DNA from: Knoellia subterranea KCTC 19937
Lineage (GTDB): Bacteria > Actinomycetota > Actinomycetes > Actinomycetales > Dermatophilaceae
NCBI RefSeq assembly: GCF_000768685.1
Contig: NZ_AVPK01000003.1
Span: forward strand, 291,890 to 355,889
DNA length: 64,000 nt
Direction of reading: 5' to 3'
Position numbers and translations under genes: made by a program. This document shows positions 18,707-26,859 of the stretch, in pieces (within the stretch, counting starts at the first letter, position 1; the number at the start of each line of letters is the position of its first letter). The notes under the pieces were generated by a model, which had not been told where the DNA came from, ran no database searches, and saw only the letters and a program-made list of their open reading frames with translations.

Positions 18707-18877
18707 ATGAAGTGGTTGATCGTCTTCGTTCTCGTCATCGCGGCTCTCGCGTGGTGGCTCAACCGTCGCGGCTCGACCGGCATTTCGCAGAACGGGTCGA
18801 CCGACACCACTGCAGGGGCGCTCGGCTCCCATGTGCACCGGGACAACAACGGTGCCGGCATGGGCGGCGGCATCTGA
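18707..18877 (+). CDS. Single-pass membrane microprotein, copy 2
   Basis: A 56-residue paralogue of the preceding gene. Helix WLIVFVLVIAALAWWL, then NRRGSTGISQNGSTDT, then a His/Asn/Gly tail. The ribosome binding site is excellent (GGGGAGGGG at 18691-18699, eight bases before ATG). A hairpin follows within 11 bases of the stop. Both copies keep the motif RRGSTG-SQNGSTDT right after the helix, the region most likely to matter. Unknown function. Confidence 0.75.
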   Translation: MKWLIVFVLVIAALAWWLNRRGSTGISQNGSTDTTAGALGSHVHRDNNGAGMGGGI

Positions 18878-18887
18878 CCTGCCCAAG

Positions 18888-18903
18888 GCGGTTCGCGAAC
18901 CGC
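18888..18903 (+). terminator. Terminator-like palindrome after the microprotein pair
   Basis: Perfect palindrome GCGGTTCGCGAACCGC flanked by AAG and TTT, so that an RNA hairpin with a TCGCGA loop would be followed by three U residues. It lies 11 bases past the second microprotein stop and upstream of the icmF promoter, insulating the two. Confidence 0.6.
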
Positions 18904-18933
18904 TTTGTGCTGCCCTGAGCAGGGGCAACGCTC

Positions 18934-18973
18934 GTGACTTCTCAGTATTAGTAGGACGTCCTACTATTTCGGT
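18934..18973 (+). promoter_or_regulatory. icmF promoter with overlapping 18-bp palindromic operator, probably leaderless
   Basis: TAGTAGGACGTCCTACTA at 18949-18966 is a perfect palindrome of the kind bound by TetR-family repressors. Its right half contains a -10-like TACTAT (18962-18967), which ends six bases before the ATG at 18974, so a transcript would start at or very near the A of ATG. There is no ribosome binding site in that space. A weak -35 (TTCTCA at 18939) sits 17 bases upstream. I read this as a leaderless promoter blocked when the repressor binds. No tetR gene is visible nearby. Confidence 0.65.
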
Positions 18974-21900
18974 ATGACACAGACGTCCCCTGAGCTGCAC
19001 GTGCCGACGAACCCGGTCCGCATCGTCACCGCATCGAGCCTGTTCGACGGCCACGACGCGTCGATCAACATCATGCGGCGGATCATGCAGAGCCAGGGCG
19101 CCGAGGTCATCCACCTCGGCCACAACCGCTCCGTGCAGGAGGTCGTCGACGCGGCGATCGAGGAGGACGTCCAGGGCGTCGCCGTCAGCTCCTATCAGGG
19201 CGGCCACGTCGAGTACTTCGAGTACCTCGTCCAGCTCCTCCGCGAGGCCGGCGCCGGCCACGTCAAGGTCGTCGGCGGTGGCGGCGGCGTCATCGTCGCC
19301 GACGAGATCGCCCGACTTCGCGAGGCGGGCGTGACGATCTTCAGCCCCGAGGACGGCCAGCGCCTCGGCCTCGTCGGCATGATCAACACCGTCATCGAGG
19401 ACTGCGACACCGACCTGTATGCCGTCCGCTCGGCTTCCGTCGCCGGCGTCCTGTCGGGCGACCGGGCCGCCGTCGCCCGCGCCATCACCGGCGCCGAGAC
19501 GCACAAGCTCAGCGACGACGACCGCGCCGAGCTCGCGCGCGCCGCAGAGGCAAGGCACGTCCCCGTCCTCGGCATCACCGGCACCGGTGGCTCGGGCAAG
19601 TCGAGCCTCACCGACGAGCTCGTCCGCCGCCTGCGCGTCGACCAGCAGGACAAGCTCCGCGTGGCGGTCGTCGCCGTCGACCCCACCCGCCGCAAGGGCG
19701 GCGGCGCATTGCTCGGGGACCGCATCCGGATGAACTCGCTCGACGGCGACCGCATCTTCTTCCGCTCCCTCGCGACCCGCGGCGGCCGCGAGGTGCCCGA
19801 AGCGCTCGAGGACGTCATCACGATCCTCAAGGCGGCGGCATACGACCTCATCGTCATCGAGACGCCCGGCATCGGTCAGGGCGACGCGGCGATCGTGCCG
19901 TTCGCCGACGTGTCGATGTATGTCATGACGCCCGAGTTCGGCGCGCAGAGCCAGCTCGAGAAGATCGACATGCTCGACTTCGCCGACCTCGTCGCCATCA
20001 ACAAGTTCGAGCGGCGCGGCGCCATGGACGCGCTGCGCGACGTCGGCCGCCAGCTCGTCCGCAACCGCAACGCCTTCGGCAAGAAGCCCGAGGACATGCC
20101 GGTCTTCGGCACCTCCGCCGCGACGTTCAACGACGACGGCGTGACCGCGCTCTACCAGGAGCTGCGGCGCCTGCTCTCCGAGAAGGGCCTCGAGTTCTCC
20201 GAGGGCGTCCTGCCGCCCGTCTCAGTGAGGCATTCGTCGGTGCTGCGCCAGATCGTTCCCGCCGCGCGCGTGCGCTACCTCTCGGAGATCGCCGATACCG
20301 TCCGTGGCTACCACTCGCAGACCGAGGCGTATGCCGCCCACGCGCGTCGCGTGCAGCGGCTCGAGTTCGTGGACGACGAGCTCGCGGCGGCCGGTCACGA
20401 GGACCACGCGGTCGATGCTCTGCTTGTCGAGGCGCGCAAGGCGCTGCCGACCGAGGTGGGCGAGGCGATCGAGAACTGGCCCGCGACCGTCGAGGCGTAT
20501 GCCGGTGACGAGCAGGTCGTGCGGATCCGCGACAAGGAGCTGCACACGTCGCTCGTCAAGGAGTCGCTGTCGGGCAACAAGATCCGCCGCGTCTCGGTGC
20601 CGTCGTTCGCCGACCACGGAGACCTCGTGTCGTTCCTGCGGCGCGAGAACCTGCCGGGCTTCTTCCCGTTCACCGCGGGCGTCTTCCCGTTCAAGCGCGA
20701 CAACGAGGACCCGGCGCGCATGTTCGCCGGCGAGGGTGACCCGTTCCGGACGAACCGCCGCTTCAAGCTGCTGTCCGAGGGGCAGCCGGCGACGCGTCTG
20801 TCGACGGCGTTCGACTCGGTGACGCTCTACGGCCGCGACCCCGACCCGCGCCCCGACATCTACGGCAAGGTCGGCACGTCCGGTGTCTCGATCGCGACGC
20901 TCGACGACATGAAGGCGCTCTACGACGGGTTCGACCTCACGTCACCGTCGACGAGCGTGTCGATGACGATCAACGGCCCGGCGCCGACGATCCTCGCGTT
21001 CTTCCTCAACACGGTCATCGACGGTGAGCTGGCGAAGTTCAGCGAGCGCGAGGGGCGCGAGCCCAACGCGGAGGAGGCAGCCGGCATACGGGCGCATGCT
21101 CTGGCGTCGGTGCGCGGCACGGTCCAGGCGGACATCCTCAAGGAGGACCAGGGGCAGAACACGTGCCTGTTCTCGACCGAGTTCTCGCTGCGGATGATGG
21201 CCGACATCCAGGAGTGGTTCATCGAACAGCAGGTGCGCAACTTCTACTCGGTGTCGATCTCGGGCTACCACATCGCCGAGGCGGGGGCGAACCCCATCAG
21301 CCAGCTGGCCTTCACGCTGGCGAACGGGTTCACGTATGTCGAGGCGTACCTTGCGCGCGGCATGGACATCAACGACTTCGCGCCGAACCTGTCGTTCTTC
21401 TTCAGCAACGGGATGGACCCGGAGTACTCGGTCATCGGTCGGGTGGCTCGCCGGATCTGGGCGGTCGCGATGCGTGAGAAGTACGGCGCAAACGAGCGGT
21501 CGCAGAAGCTGAAGTACCACGTGCAGACGTCGGGTCGGTCGCTGCACGCGCAGGAGATGGACTTCAACGACATCCGCACGACGTTGCAGGCGCTCATCGC
21601 GATCTATGACAACGCGAACTCGTTGCACACCAACGCTTTTGACGAGGCCGTGACGACCCCGGGTCCGGACTCGGTGCGTCGGGCGCTGGCGATCCAGATG
21701 ATCATCAACCGTGAGTGGGGGCTTGCGATGAACGAGAACCCGCTGCAGGGCTCCTATGTCATCGACGAGCTCACCGACATGGTCGAGGCCGCGGTGCTGG
21801 CGGAGTTCGACCGGATCTCCGAGCGCGGGGGAGTGCTCGGGGCGATGGAGACCGGCTACCAGCGCGGCAAGATCCAGGACGAGTCGATGCTCTATGAGCA

Positions 21901-22216
21901 CCGCAAGCATGACGGGTCGCTGCCGATCATCGGCGTCAACACGTTCCGCAAGCCCGACGCCGAGGGTGGCACCCCGCAGCACGTCGAGCTCGCTCGTGCG
22001 TCGGAGTCCGAGAAGGAGTCCCAGCTGGCCCGGGTTCGGGCCTATCGCGAGGCGCACTCGGTCGAGGCCGAGGAGGAGCTGGGCCGGTTGCGTGAGGCGG
22101 CGATGTCAGGTGACAACGTGTTCGCGGTGCTCATGGACGCGGCGCGGGTGTGCACCCTGCAGCAAGTGACGGACGCCTTCTTCGAGGTTGGGGGCCAGTA
22201 CCGCCGCAACGTCTGA
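18974..22216 (+). CDS. icmF: IcmF, fused isobutyryl-CoA mutase with G-protein chaperone domain
   Basis: A 1080-residue protein holding all parts of a B12 acyl-CoA mutase on one chain. Residues 15-150: cobalamin-binding domain with D25-G-H27 (His27 as lower cobalt ligand) and SSYQGGHVEYF, VVGGGGGVI. Residues 195-410: MeaB-like GTPase, P loop GITGTGGSGKSS near 200, and TPGIGQGD, NKFE. Residues 540-1080: (beta/alpha)8 substrate domain with TPSTSVSMTINGPAP-type and TSGRSLHAQEMDFND signatures. IcmF interconverts isobutyryl-CoA and n-butyryl-CoA and some homologues act on other branched acyl-CoAs. Length and domain order match the family. A decayed copy of its last 200 codons lies at 23791. Confidence 0.93.
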   Translation: MTQTSPELHVPTNPVRIVTASSLFDGHDASINIMRRIMQSQGAEVIHLGHNRSVQEVVDAAIEEDVQGVAVSSYQGGHVEYFEYLVQLLREAGAGHVKVVGGGGGVIVADEIARLREAGVTIFSPEDGQRLGLVGMINTVIEDCDTDLYAVRSASVAGVLSGDRAAVARAITGAETHKLSDDDRAELARAAEARHVPVLGITGTGGSGKSSLTDELVRRLRVDQQDKLRVAVVAVDPTRRKGGGALLGDRIRMNSLDGDRIFFRSLATRGGREVPEALEDVITILKAAAYDLIVIETPGIGQGDAAIVPFADVSMYVMTPEFGAQSQLEKIDMLDFADLVAINKFERRGAMDALRDVGRQLVRNRNAFGKKPEDMPVFGTSAATFNDDGVTALYQELRRLLSEKGLEFSEGVLPPVSVRHSSVLRQIVPAARVRYLSEIADTVRGYHSQTEAYAAHARRVQRLEFVDDELAAAGHEDHAVDALLVEARKALPTEVGEAIENWPATVEAYAGDEQVVRIRDKELHTSLVKESLSGNKIRRVSVPSFADHGDLVSFLRRENLPGFFPFTAGVFPFKRDNEDPARMFAGEGDPFRTNRRFKLLSEGQPATRLSTAFDSVTLYGRDPDPRPDIYGKVGTSGVSIATLDDMKALYDGFDLTSPSTSVSMTINGPAPTILAFFLNTVIDGELAKFSEREGREPNAEEAAGIRAHALASVRGTVQADILKEDQGQNTCLFSTEFSLRMMADIQEWFIEQQVRNFYSVSISGYHIAEAGANPISQLAFTLANGFTYVEAYLARGMDINDFAPNLSFFFSNGMDPEYSVIGRVARRIWAVAMREKYGANERSQKLKYHVQTSGRSLHAQEMDFNDIRTTLQALIAIYDNANSLHTNAFDEAVTTPGPDSVRRALAIQMIINREWGLAMNENPLQGSYVIDELTDMVEAAVLAEFDRISERGGVLGAMETGYQRGKIQDESMLYEHRKHDGSLPIIGVNTFRKPDAEGGTPQHVELARASESEKESQLARVRAYREAHSVEAEEELGRLREAAMSGDNVFAVLMDAARVCTLQQVTDAFFEVGGQYRRNV

Positions 22217-22227
22217 ACTCGGCATTG

Positions 22228-23661
22228 CTAACTGTTCTGTTGCTGGAGGTTGGTCACCACCGTGTCCATGTCGAGCGTTTCGATCTGCTCGAACCGGAGT
22301 CGTAACCGGCGACGCCACAGTGCTCCGAGGATTGCTTGAGGAAGAAGCCAACCGCCGGACATGCCAAGCCACAACAGACCCGCCGCCAGCGAGAGCCAGC
22401 CCGAGGCTGTCTCAGGGTCGACAACAATCAGCATGATCAGGAGGACGAGCCAAATCACGGTCGCAATCAGGGTCGTCTTGGGGTAGAAGCCTCCGAGGTC
22501 GATTCCGCCTGCGGACGAGACAGCTTGGTACTCACACCACACCTTCTTGCCCCACAGGATCCCCGACTGGAGGCCCCAGAGCATAGCCACTGCCGTGACG
22601 GCCAGACCGACTGCGAGAGTTACAGAGCGGACGCGGTCAACGGTGAACCAGCGCGATCCGAACAGCACCCAGATGACCATGAATGTAAAGAGTGCGTACG
22701 TAGCGGATGGCAGCCAGAGTGAGGGTCGGCGCCAATTGGCTCGGCGCCAGTTGGCTCGCGCGACGACGACGACGCGCCAGAGCACCCAGGAGGCGAACAA
22801 GCCTGCAATCACCCAAGTCAGCACATCCTGCGGGGTTCGACGCATCCAAGCGTCGATCCAAGACGAGACCTGTTCGAGCACTCCGAAGTATTGAGCGGCA
22901 AAGATGAGCACTGCGAAACCGAACACGCCGATGGTGAGTGTCCTGCTCGGCACCTGGTTTTCGCGTGGGATCGCAGAGAAGATCCGAATCGTCTCGCGCA
23001 ATAGTGGCACGACAACGCCGATGACTGCCGCGACCGCACACACCCACCCGACGTGTGCGATCCAGTCGCCGGCTGCGTCGCCCCGCTGAGGGGAAAGGCC
23101 CCAGATCGCGAGGGCGACCGCCGGCGCCCAGGCCAGCACGGGAGCGCCGCCCTCACAAAGTTTGTCGGTTAGCGACATCAGAGCCGGTCTGCCGACGTAT
23201 CGCACCCCGACCAGCGAGAGGCTGCATCTCTCACGCAACGATCGCCACCACCAGTTCCTCAGAATCGCGTCGACCGATGTCTGGGTGTCAGCCCATTCGT
23301 GCAGGCGACGGAGGGCGCGGAACTGGACTGCGTTCAGGCGTCGCTCCCACTGCTCTGGCGACGACGAAACGTCAGACGGCCGTTGGGCGAACGCGACCGT
23401 CACGGCGCGCCACTCGCCCACAGACAATGCTGGGTCGGTGCTTTCCACCGCGAAATAGCGCCGCTCCCAGAAGCGACGCTCTGATGTCTTGGCGAGTCCG
23501 TCCTCCCACCTCCACCGAAGGAGGTGGATGCCTAGGAGAGCCTTGGACTCAGCGCGCCAGCCGATGGCAAACGCGTTGGTGGCGATGTAGCCACCGATCA
23601 GGAACAGTGCCATCACGGCTGACGCAACCAGTGCGCCGATGAATGACCAGAGTTCAGACAT
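22228..23661 (-). CDS. Multi-pass membrane protein, unknown function
   Basis: A 477-residue protein that I do not recognise. It opens MSELWSFIGALVASAVMALFLIGG (first helix), continues with a soluble segment of about 130 residues rich in Trp and Arg, then some eight hydrophobic helices (for example around APAVALAIWGL, VCAVAAVIGVVVPLL, LTIGVFGFAVLIFAAQYF, LVLLIMLIVVD, LSLAAGLLWLGMSG) and a short cytoplasmic tail. ATG at 23661 follows AAGGGG at good spacing. The gene sits exactly between the intact icmF 3' end (12 bp away, convergent) and the decayed second copy, so it is cargo of whatever created that duplication. No octamer lies in it. Confidence 0.7.
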   Translation of the reverse strand: MSELWSFIGALVASAVMALFLIGGYIATNAFAIGWRAESKALLGIHLLRWRWEDGLAKTSERRFWERRYFAVESTDPALSVGEWRAVTVAFAQRPSDVSSSPEQWERRLNAVQFRALRRLHEWADTQTSVDAILRNWWWRSLRERCSLSLVGVRYVGRPALMSLTDKLCEGGAPVLAWAPAVALAIWGLSPQRGDAAGDWIAHVGWVCAVAAVIGVVVPLLRETIRIFSAIPRENQVPSRTLTIGVFGFAVLIFAAQYFGVLEQVSSWIDAWMRRTPQDVLTWVIAGLFASWVLWRVVVVARANWRRANWRRPSLWLPSATYALFTFMVIWVLFGSRWFTVDRVRSVTLAVGLAVTAVAMLWGLQSGILWGKKVWCEYQAVSSAGGIDLGGFYPKTTLIATVIWLVLLIMLIVVDPETASGWLSLAAGLLWLGMSGGWLLPQAILGALWRRRLRLRFEQIETLDMDTVVTNLQQQNS

Positions 23662-23790
23662 GCCGATCACCCCTTTCTGAGAAGAGGCTGACATCCGCCA
23701 CTGACAGGGGCGATTTGCGGACTAGGAAGTCTGCCTACGCCAAAGCTGCGTCCATCAGACTGTCATGAATCAAGGCAAGGTCATCACGCC

Positions 23791-24401
23791 CGACATCGCC
23801 CCCGACGCTGCAGGCGCTCATCGCGATCTATGACAACGCGAACTCGTTGCACACCAGCGCTTTTGACGAGGCGTTGACGACGCCGTCGGCGGACTCGGTG
23901 CGTCGGGCGCTGGCGATCCAGATGACATCAACCGTGAGTGGGGATCGCGATGAACGAGAACCCGCTGCAGGGGTCGTACGTCATCGACGAGCTGACCGAC
24001 ATGGTCGAGGCGGCGGTGCTGGCGTAGTTCGACCGGATCTCGGGGCGTGGGGGAGTGCGCGGGGCGATGGAGACGGGCTGCCAGCGCGGGAAGATCCAGG
24101 ATGATTCGATGCTCTATGAGCACCGCAAGCACGACGGGTCGCTGCCGATCATCGGTGTCAATACGTTCCGCAAGCCCGACGCCGAGGGTGGCACGCCGCA
24201 GCATGTCGAGCTCGCGCGGGCGCCGGAGTCCGAGAAGGAGTCGCAGCTGGCCCGGGTCCGGGCGTACCGGGAAGCGCACTTGGTAGAGGCGCAGGAGGCC
24301 TTGGGCCGGCGGTGCTCATGGACGCGGCCCGGGTGTGCACCCTCCAGGAGGTGACAGACGCCTTCTTCGAGGTCGGAAGTCATTGCCGCCACACCGCCTA
24401 G
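23791..24401 (+). pseudogene. Decayed duplicate of the icmF 3' end
   Basis: From about 23791 the sequence follows icmF 21568-22216 closely (roughly nine of ten bases). It is broken: one base is missing in the Met-Ile-Ile-Asn codons (GATGACATCAAC near 23925), an in-frame TAG replaces GAG near 24026, and about 40 bases are lost near 24308. Most other differences are at third codon positions, so this copy evolved as a coding sequence before it decayed. It keeps a stop (TAG, 24399-24401) close to the homologous position. It cannot make a mutase. See findings for how it may have arisen. Confidence 0.9.
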
Positions 24402-24465
24402 AGCCCGCGTCGACGTCACGTGGCGACGCTAGGGAAGTTGACGCCGTACGCACATCGTATGTACA

Positions 24466-24490
24466 CTCCTTTAATCCAGTAATTAAGGAG
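24466..24490. promoter_or_regulatory. Inverted repeat over the antitoxin ribosome binding site
   Basis: CTCCTTTAAT (24466-24475) and ATTAAGGAG (24482-24490) are inverted, differing by one base. The right arm contains AAGGAG, the ribosome binding site of the antitoxin gene whose ATG is at 24498. The AT-rich arm sequence suits a ribbon-helix-helix antitoxin operator, and the same arms could hide the ribosome binding site in RNA. Autoregulation is the rule for such modules; here it is inferred. Confidence 0.55.
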
Positions 24491-24497
24491 AGTCGCC

Positions 24498-24806
24498 ATG
24501 CCCAGCGAAAACCCGTTGGCGGAAGTTCCGATGAGTCGAGAGTCGCGGCTAAATCTACGCGCCACTACGAAGCAGGACACCCTCATTCGTCTCGCGGCCA
24601 AGGCGAGCAGTAAGACAGTGACTGATTTTGTCCTGGACAGCGCTAGTGTCGCAGCCGAGCAAATACTTGCTGATCGCAGGTGGTTTCTCTTGGATGAAGC
24701 GGCTTGGGCTGCATTCGAAGACTCGTTGGAGCGGCCGGTGGTCCTAAAGCCCCGACTTCGGGATCTTGTGTCTGACCCTGCTAATCATTTCGCTTCTGAC
24801 GAATGA
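24498..24806 (+). CDS. DUF1778 antitoxin (TacA-like)
   Basis: A 102-residue protein. The N-terminal ribbon-helix-helix region reads ESRLNLRATTKQDTLIRLAAKASSK-type DUF1778 sequence, continuing with TDFVLDSASVAAEQILADR; the C-terminal part (WAAFEDSLERPV) is the segment that in this family wraps the toxin. It should repress its own promoter and neutralise the acetyltransferase encoded next. AAGGAG precedes the ATG by six bases. The stop overlaps the toxin start (ATGA). The pair is AT-richer than the flanking core genes, consistent with horizontal origin. Confidence 0.9.
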   Translation: MPSENPLAEVPMSRESRLNLRATTKQDTLIRLAAKASSKTVTDFVLDSASVAAEQILADRRWFLLDEAAWAAFEDSLERPVVLKPRLRDLVSDPANHFASDE

Positions 24807-25315
24807 ACAGAGAGTTTGCGCGACCCCGGAAGCTTGTGGCGGCCGATGGGGTATCGTCATTTGATTGCGGCCAACTGGACCTGAATGAGTGGATTCAACG
24901 CCACGCACTCACTAGCCAAAATGCAGGCATGTCCACTGTCTTCGTATCGTCAGACTTGGAAACACGCAAGATCCAGGGCTTCTATGCGCTAGCGACCGGC
25001 GGCGTGGAGAATGCGGCGGCGCCGGCACGTATTACCAAGGGCGTCCCTAGGCATCCTGTTCCCGTTATTCTTCTGACTCGGTTAGCCGTCGATTCAAGTG
25101 CGCAGGGTAAGAACTTGGGCCGCAGCTTGCTAGTGGACGCCTTGGCCCGGGTCAACGCGGCAGCGGACGAGGTAGGCGTTCGCGCTCTTCTAATTCACGC
25201 AAAAGACGACGATGCACGTGCCTTCTACATGCACTTAGCGGAGTTTGAGCCCTCACCTACCGACCCACTTCATCTCTTCCTGCTAATCAAAGATCTTCGG
25301 AAAGCTCTGCAGTAG
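24803..25315 (+). CDS. GNAT-family toxin (TacT-like, tRNA-acetylating type)
   Basis: A 170-residue GCN5-type acetyltransferase. Family features: FDCGQLDLNEWIQRHA near the N-terminus, FVSSD and GFYALATGGVE strands, the acetyl-CoA loop LAVDSSAQGKNLGRSLLVDAL (Q/RxxGxG/A form), and YMHLAEFEPSPTDPLHLFLLIKDL with the conserved Tyr and the C-terminal strand. TacT-like toxins acetylate the amino group of aminoacyl-tRNA and stop translation. It is coupled to the DUF1778 antitoxin. Its last 29 bases overlap the convergent gene 25287-26717. Confidence 0.9.
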   Translation: MNREFARPRKLVAADGVSSFDCGQLDLNEWIQRHALTSQNAGMSTVFVSSDLETRKIQGFYALATGGVENAAAPARITKGVPRHPVPVILLTRLAVDSSAQGKNLGRSLLVDALARVNAAADEVGVRALLIHAKDDDARAFYMHLAEFEPSPTDPLHLFLLIKDLRKALQ

Positions 25316-26717
25316 CCTGCAGAGGATCTTGGCGACTAGTCCAAATACCGGCGCCGCCATTGGAGCTTTCGATTCTCGCTCCTAACTCGACGATCCAGTC
25401 CGCGGGCATCACGTGATCAACAAACCAGTCCGAAGGTTCGCGACGCAATCGCCAAAGGTAGGCGCCTAAGGTCCGCTCGCCTACAGAATCGAATGCAATA
25501 TCGGCAAATTCGAGAGCCCTCTCATTATCGCCGATCAAGTGATGGGCCAGCATAAGGTTGCAGAGCACCACCGTGGAGTCAACCACGCGTCCGGACAGCG
25601 ACTCCTCGAGAAGAGGGACCGCCTGAGTTGGCTTGTCCAGAATGATGCAAAAGGCATAGTTGTTTTTAAGTGTTGGGTCCTTGGGGCTGAATGTTCGTGC
25701 AGCCTCAAACAGTGCAGCCGCTGCGGTCCTGTCTCCACCATGCAAAAGCTCTAGTGCTTGCTCCGTGAGGGCAGCCGTGATACTCGGGTCCGTGCCGGAC
25801 TCAACTGAAATCGTAGATTCGGCGATTGCACGGGCGACACGGTCAACATGGACGGGTCGTTCTCGCAGTATTTGCGTTTCTATCGGAGAATCCACTTGCC
25901 CTGAAACAATCAGGTACTCACGCCGAAGGCTGGAAGGTGCCCAAGATGCCAGATAGGTCTGCGTGAAGCGGTCTACGAACCATTGCCAGGTCTCGACGGC
26001 CTCTTCGTCGCGTTTGACCGGCCTTATTTCGTCGAATGTTGGTCGCCACGCGATCAGATCCTCCAACGGGGCCGACTCGAGCCATGAGTCGATATACCGT
26101 TGCGCTTCGCCCTGAATGGCCGAACGAAAGTATCCCCCGACCTCAGAGGCATTATTTTCGGATTCACCGAATATGCGTCGCCACCGGAGGTAGTGAGGCC
26201 AACTGTCGGCGCGCTCATCAGGGGACCGATCTTGGTACGTGAGGAAACTTGCCAAGCCAACCTTTACTCTGTCACCGAAGCCATGGCGTACGAGCGAGTC
26301 GAGGTCGATGCCGCGCTGCCCTAGTGCCGCTAGTGCAGATGTCGCAAAGACTTGGCGTTTCAGAACGAGACGCCCGGACGAATTGTACGGATGGGTGCGC
26401 ATGCATCGGTCAACTTCTTGGAGGAGCGAAGACGTATGCCATAGCGCATCGGGATGTCTAGTCGGCTCACTCAGCGCGATTCGCTTCGCATCAAAGTCGT
26501 CGGCCTGAGCCGAGGGTGCGCTTCGTCCCCGACGAAGCAGCCCAGCAAGCGCTTCTCGACAAGCCGGATGGCAAGTGGGCGGTGGAGTTTCGCTCGCGTT
26601 TGCGATGGGGCAGTCCTCGTGAGGGCGGGGTCCCGACCCGCACTCGTCGACGTAACGGAGCAGTGCAACGGTCTGCAGTTCCAAGGGATCAACGGCCACG
26701 TCGATACCTTTCCACAA
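25287..26717 (-). CDS. Unrecognised protein with a TPR-like C-terminal region
   Basis: A 476-codon frame; I cannot name it. The N-terminal part has a cysteine/histidine cluster (C in VDECGSG, DCPIAN, TCHPACREAL), possibly a metal site. The middle is Trp/Arg-rich (RYIDSWLESAPLEDLIAWRPTFDE; WQWFVDRFTQTYLASW). Residues 320-440 look like helical repeats: LTEQALELLHGGDRTAAAALFEAARTFSPKDPTLKNNYAF and MLAHHLIGDNERALEFADIAFDS are TPR-like. The start at 26717 is TTG and uncertain. Base composition is clearly less GC-rich than core genes. Its 3' end overlaps the toxin gene end by 29 bases. Confidence 0.6.
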   Translation of the reverse strand: MWKGIDVAVDPLELQTVALLRYVDECGSGPRPHEDCPIANASETPPPTCHPACREALAGLLRRGRSAPSAQADDFDAKRIALSEPTRHPDALWHTSSLLQEVDRCMRTHPYNSSGRLVLKRQVFATSALAALGQRGIDLDSLVRHGFGDRVKVGLASFLTYQDRSPDERADSWPHYLRWRRIFGESENNASEVGGYFRSAIQGEAQRYIDSWLESAPLEDLIAWRPTFDEIRPVKRDEEAVETWQWFVDRFTQTYLASWAPSSLRREYLIVSGQVDSPIETQILRERPVHVDRVARAIAESTISVESGTDPSITAALTEQALELLHGGDRTAAAALFEAARTFSPKDPTLKNNYAFCIILDKPTQAVPLLEESLSGRVVDSTVVLCNLMLAHHLIGDNERALEFADIAFDSVGERTLGAYLWRLRREPSDWFVDHVMPADWIVELGARIESSNGGAGIWTSRQDPLQATAELSEDL

Positions 26718-26859
26718 GTCTCATGCGGAAGGGTTCAGTACACGGCTCCCCATGGAATGGTCGTCGAGTCTCGGACTGCGTGACCACCGGGCGCCGGGCG
26801 TCTGCACGTTGGTGCGTGTCCACTCTTCCCAAGTGACACACCATCGGAGCTTCTCGACA

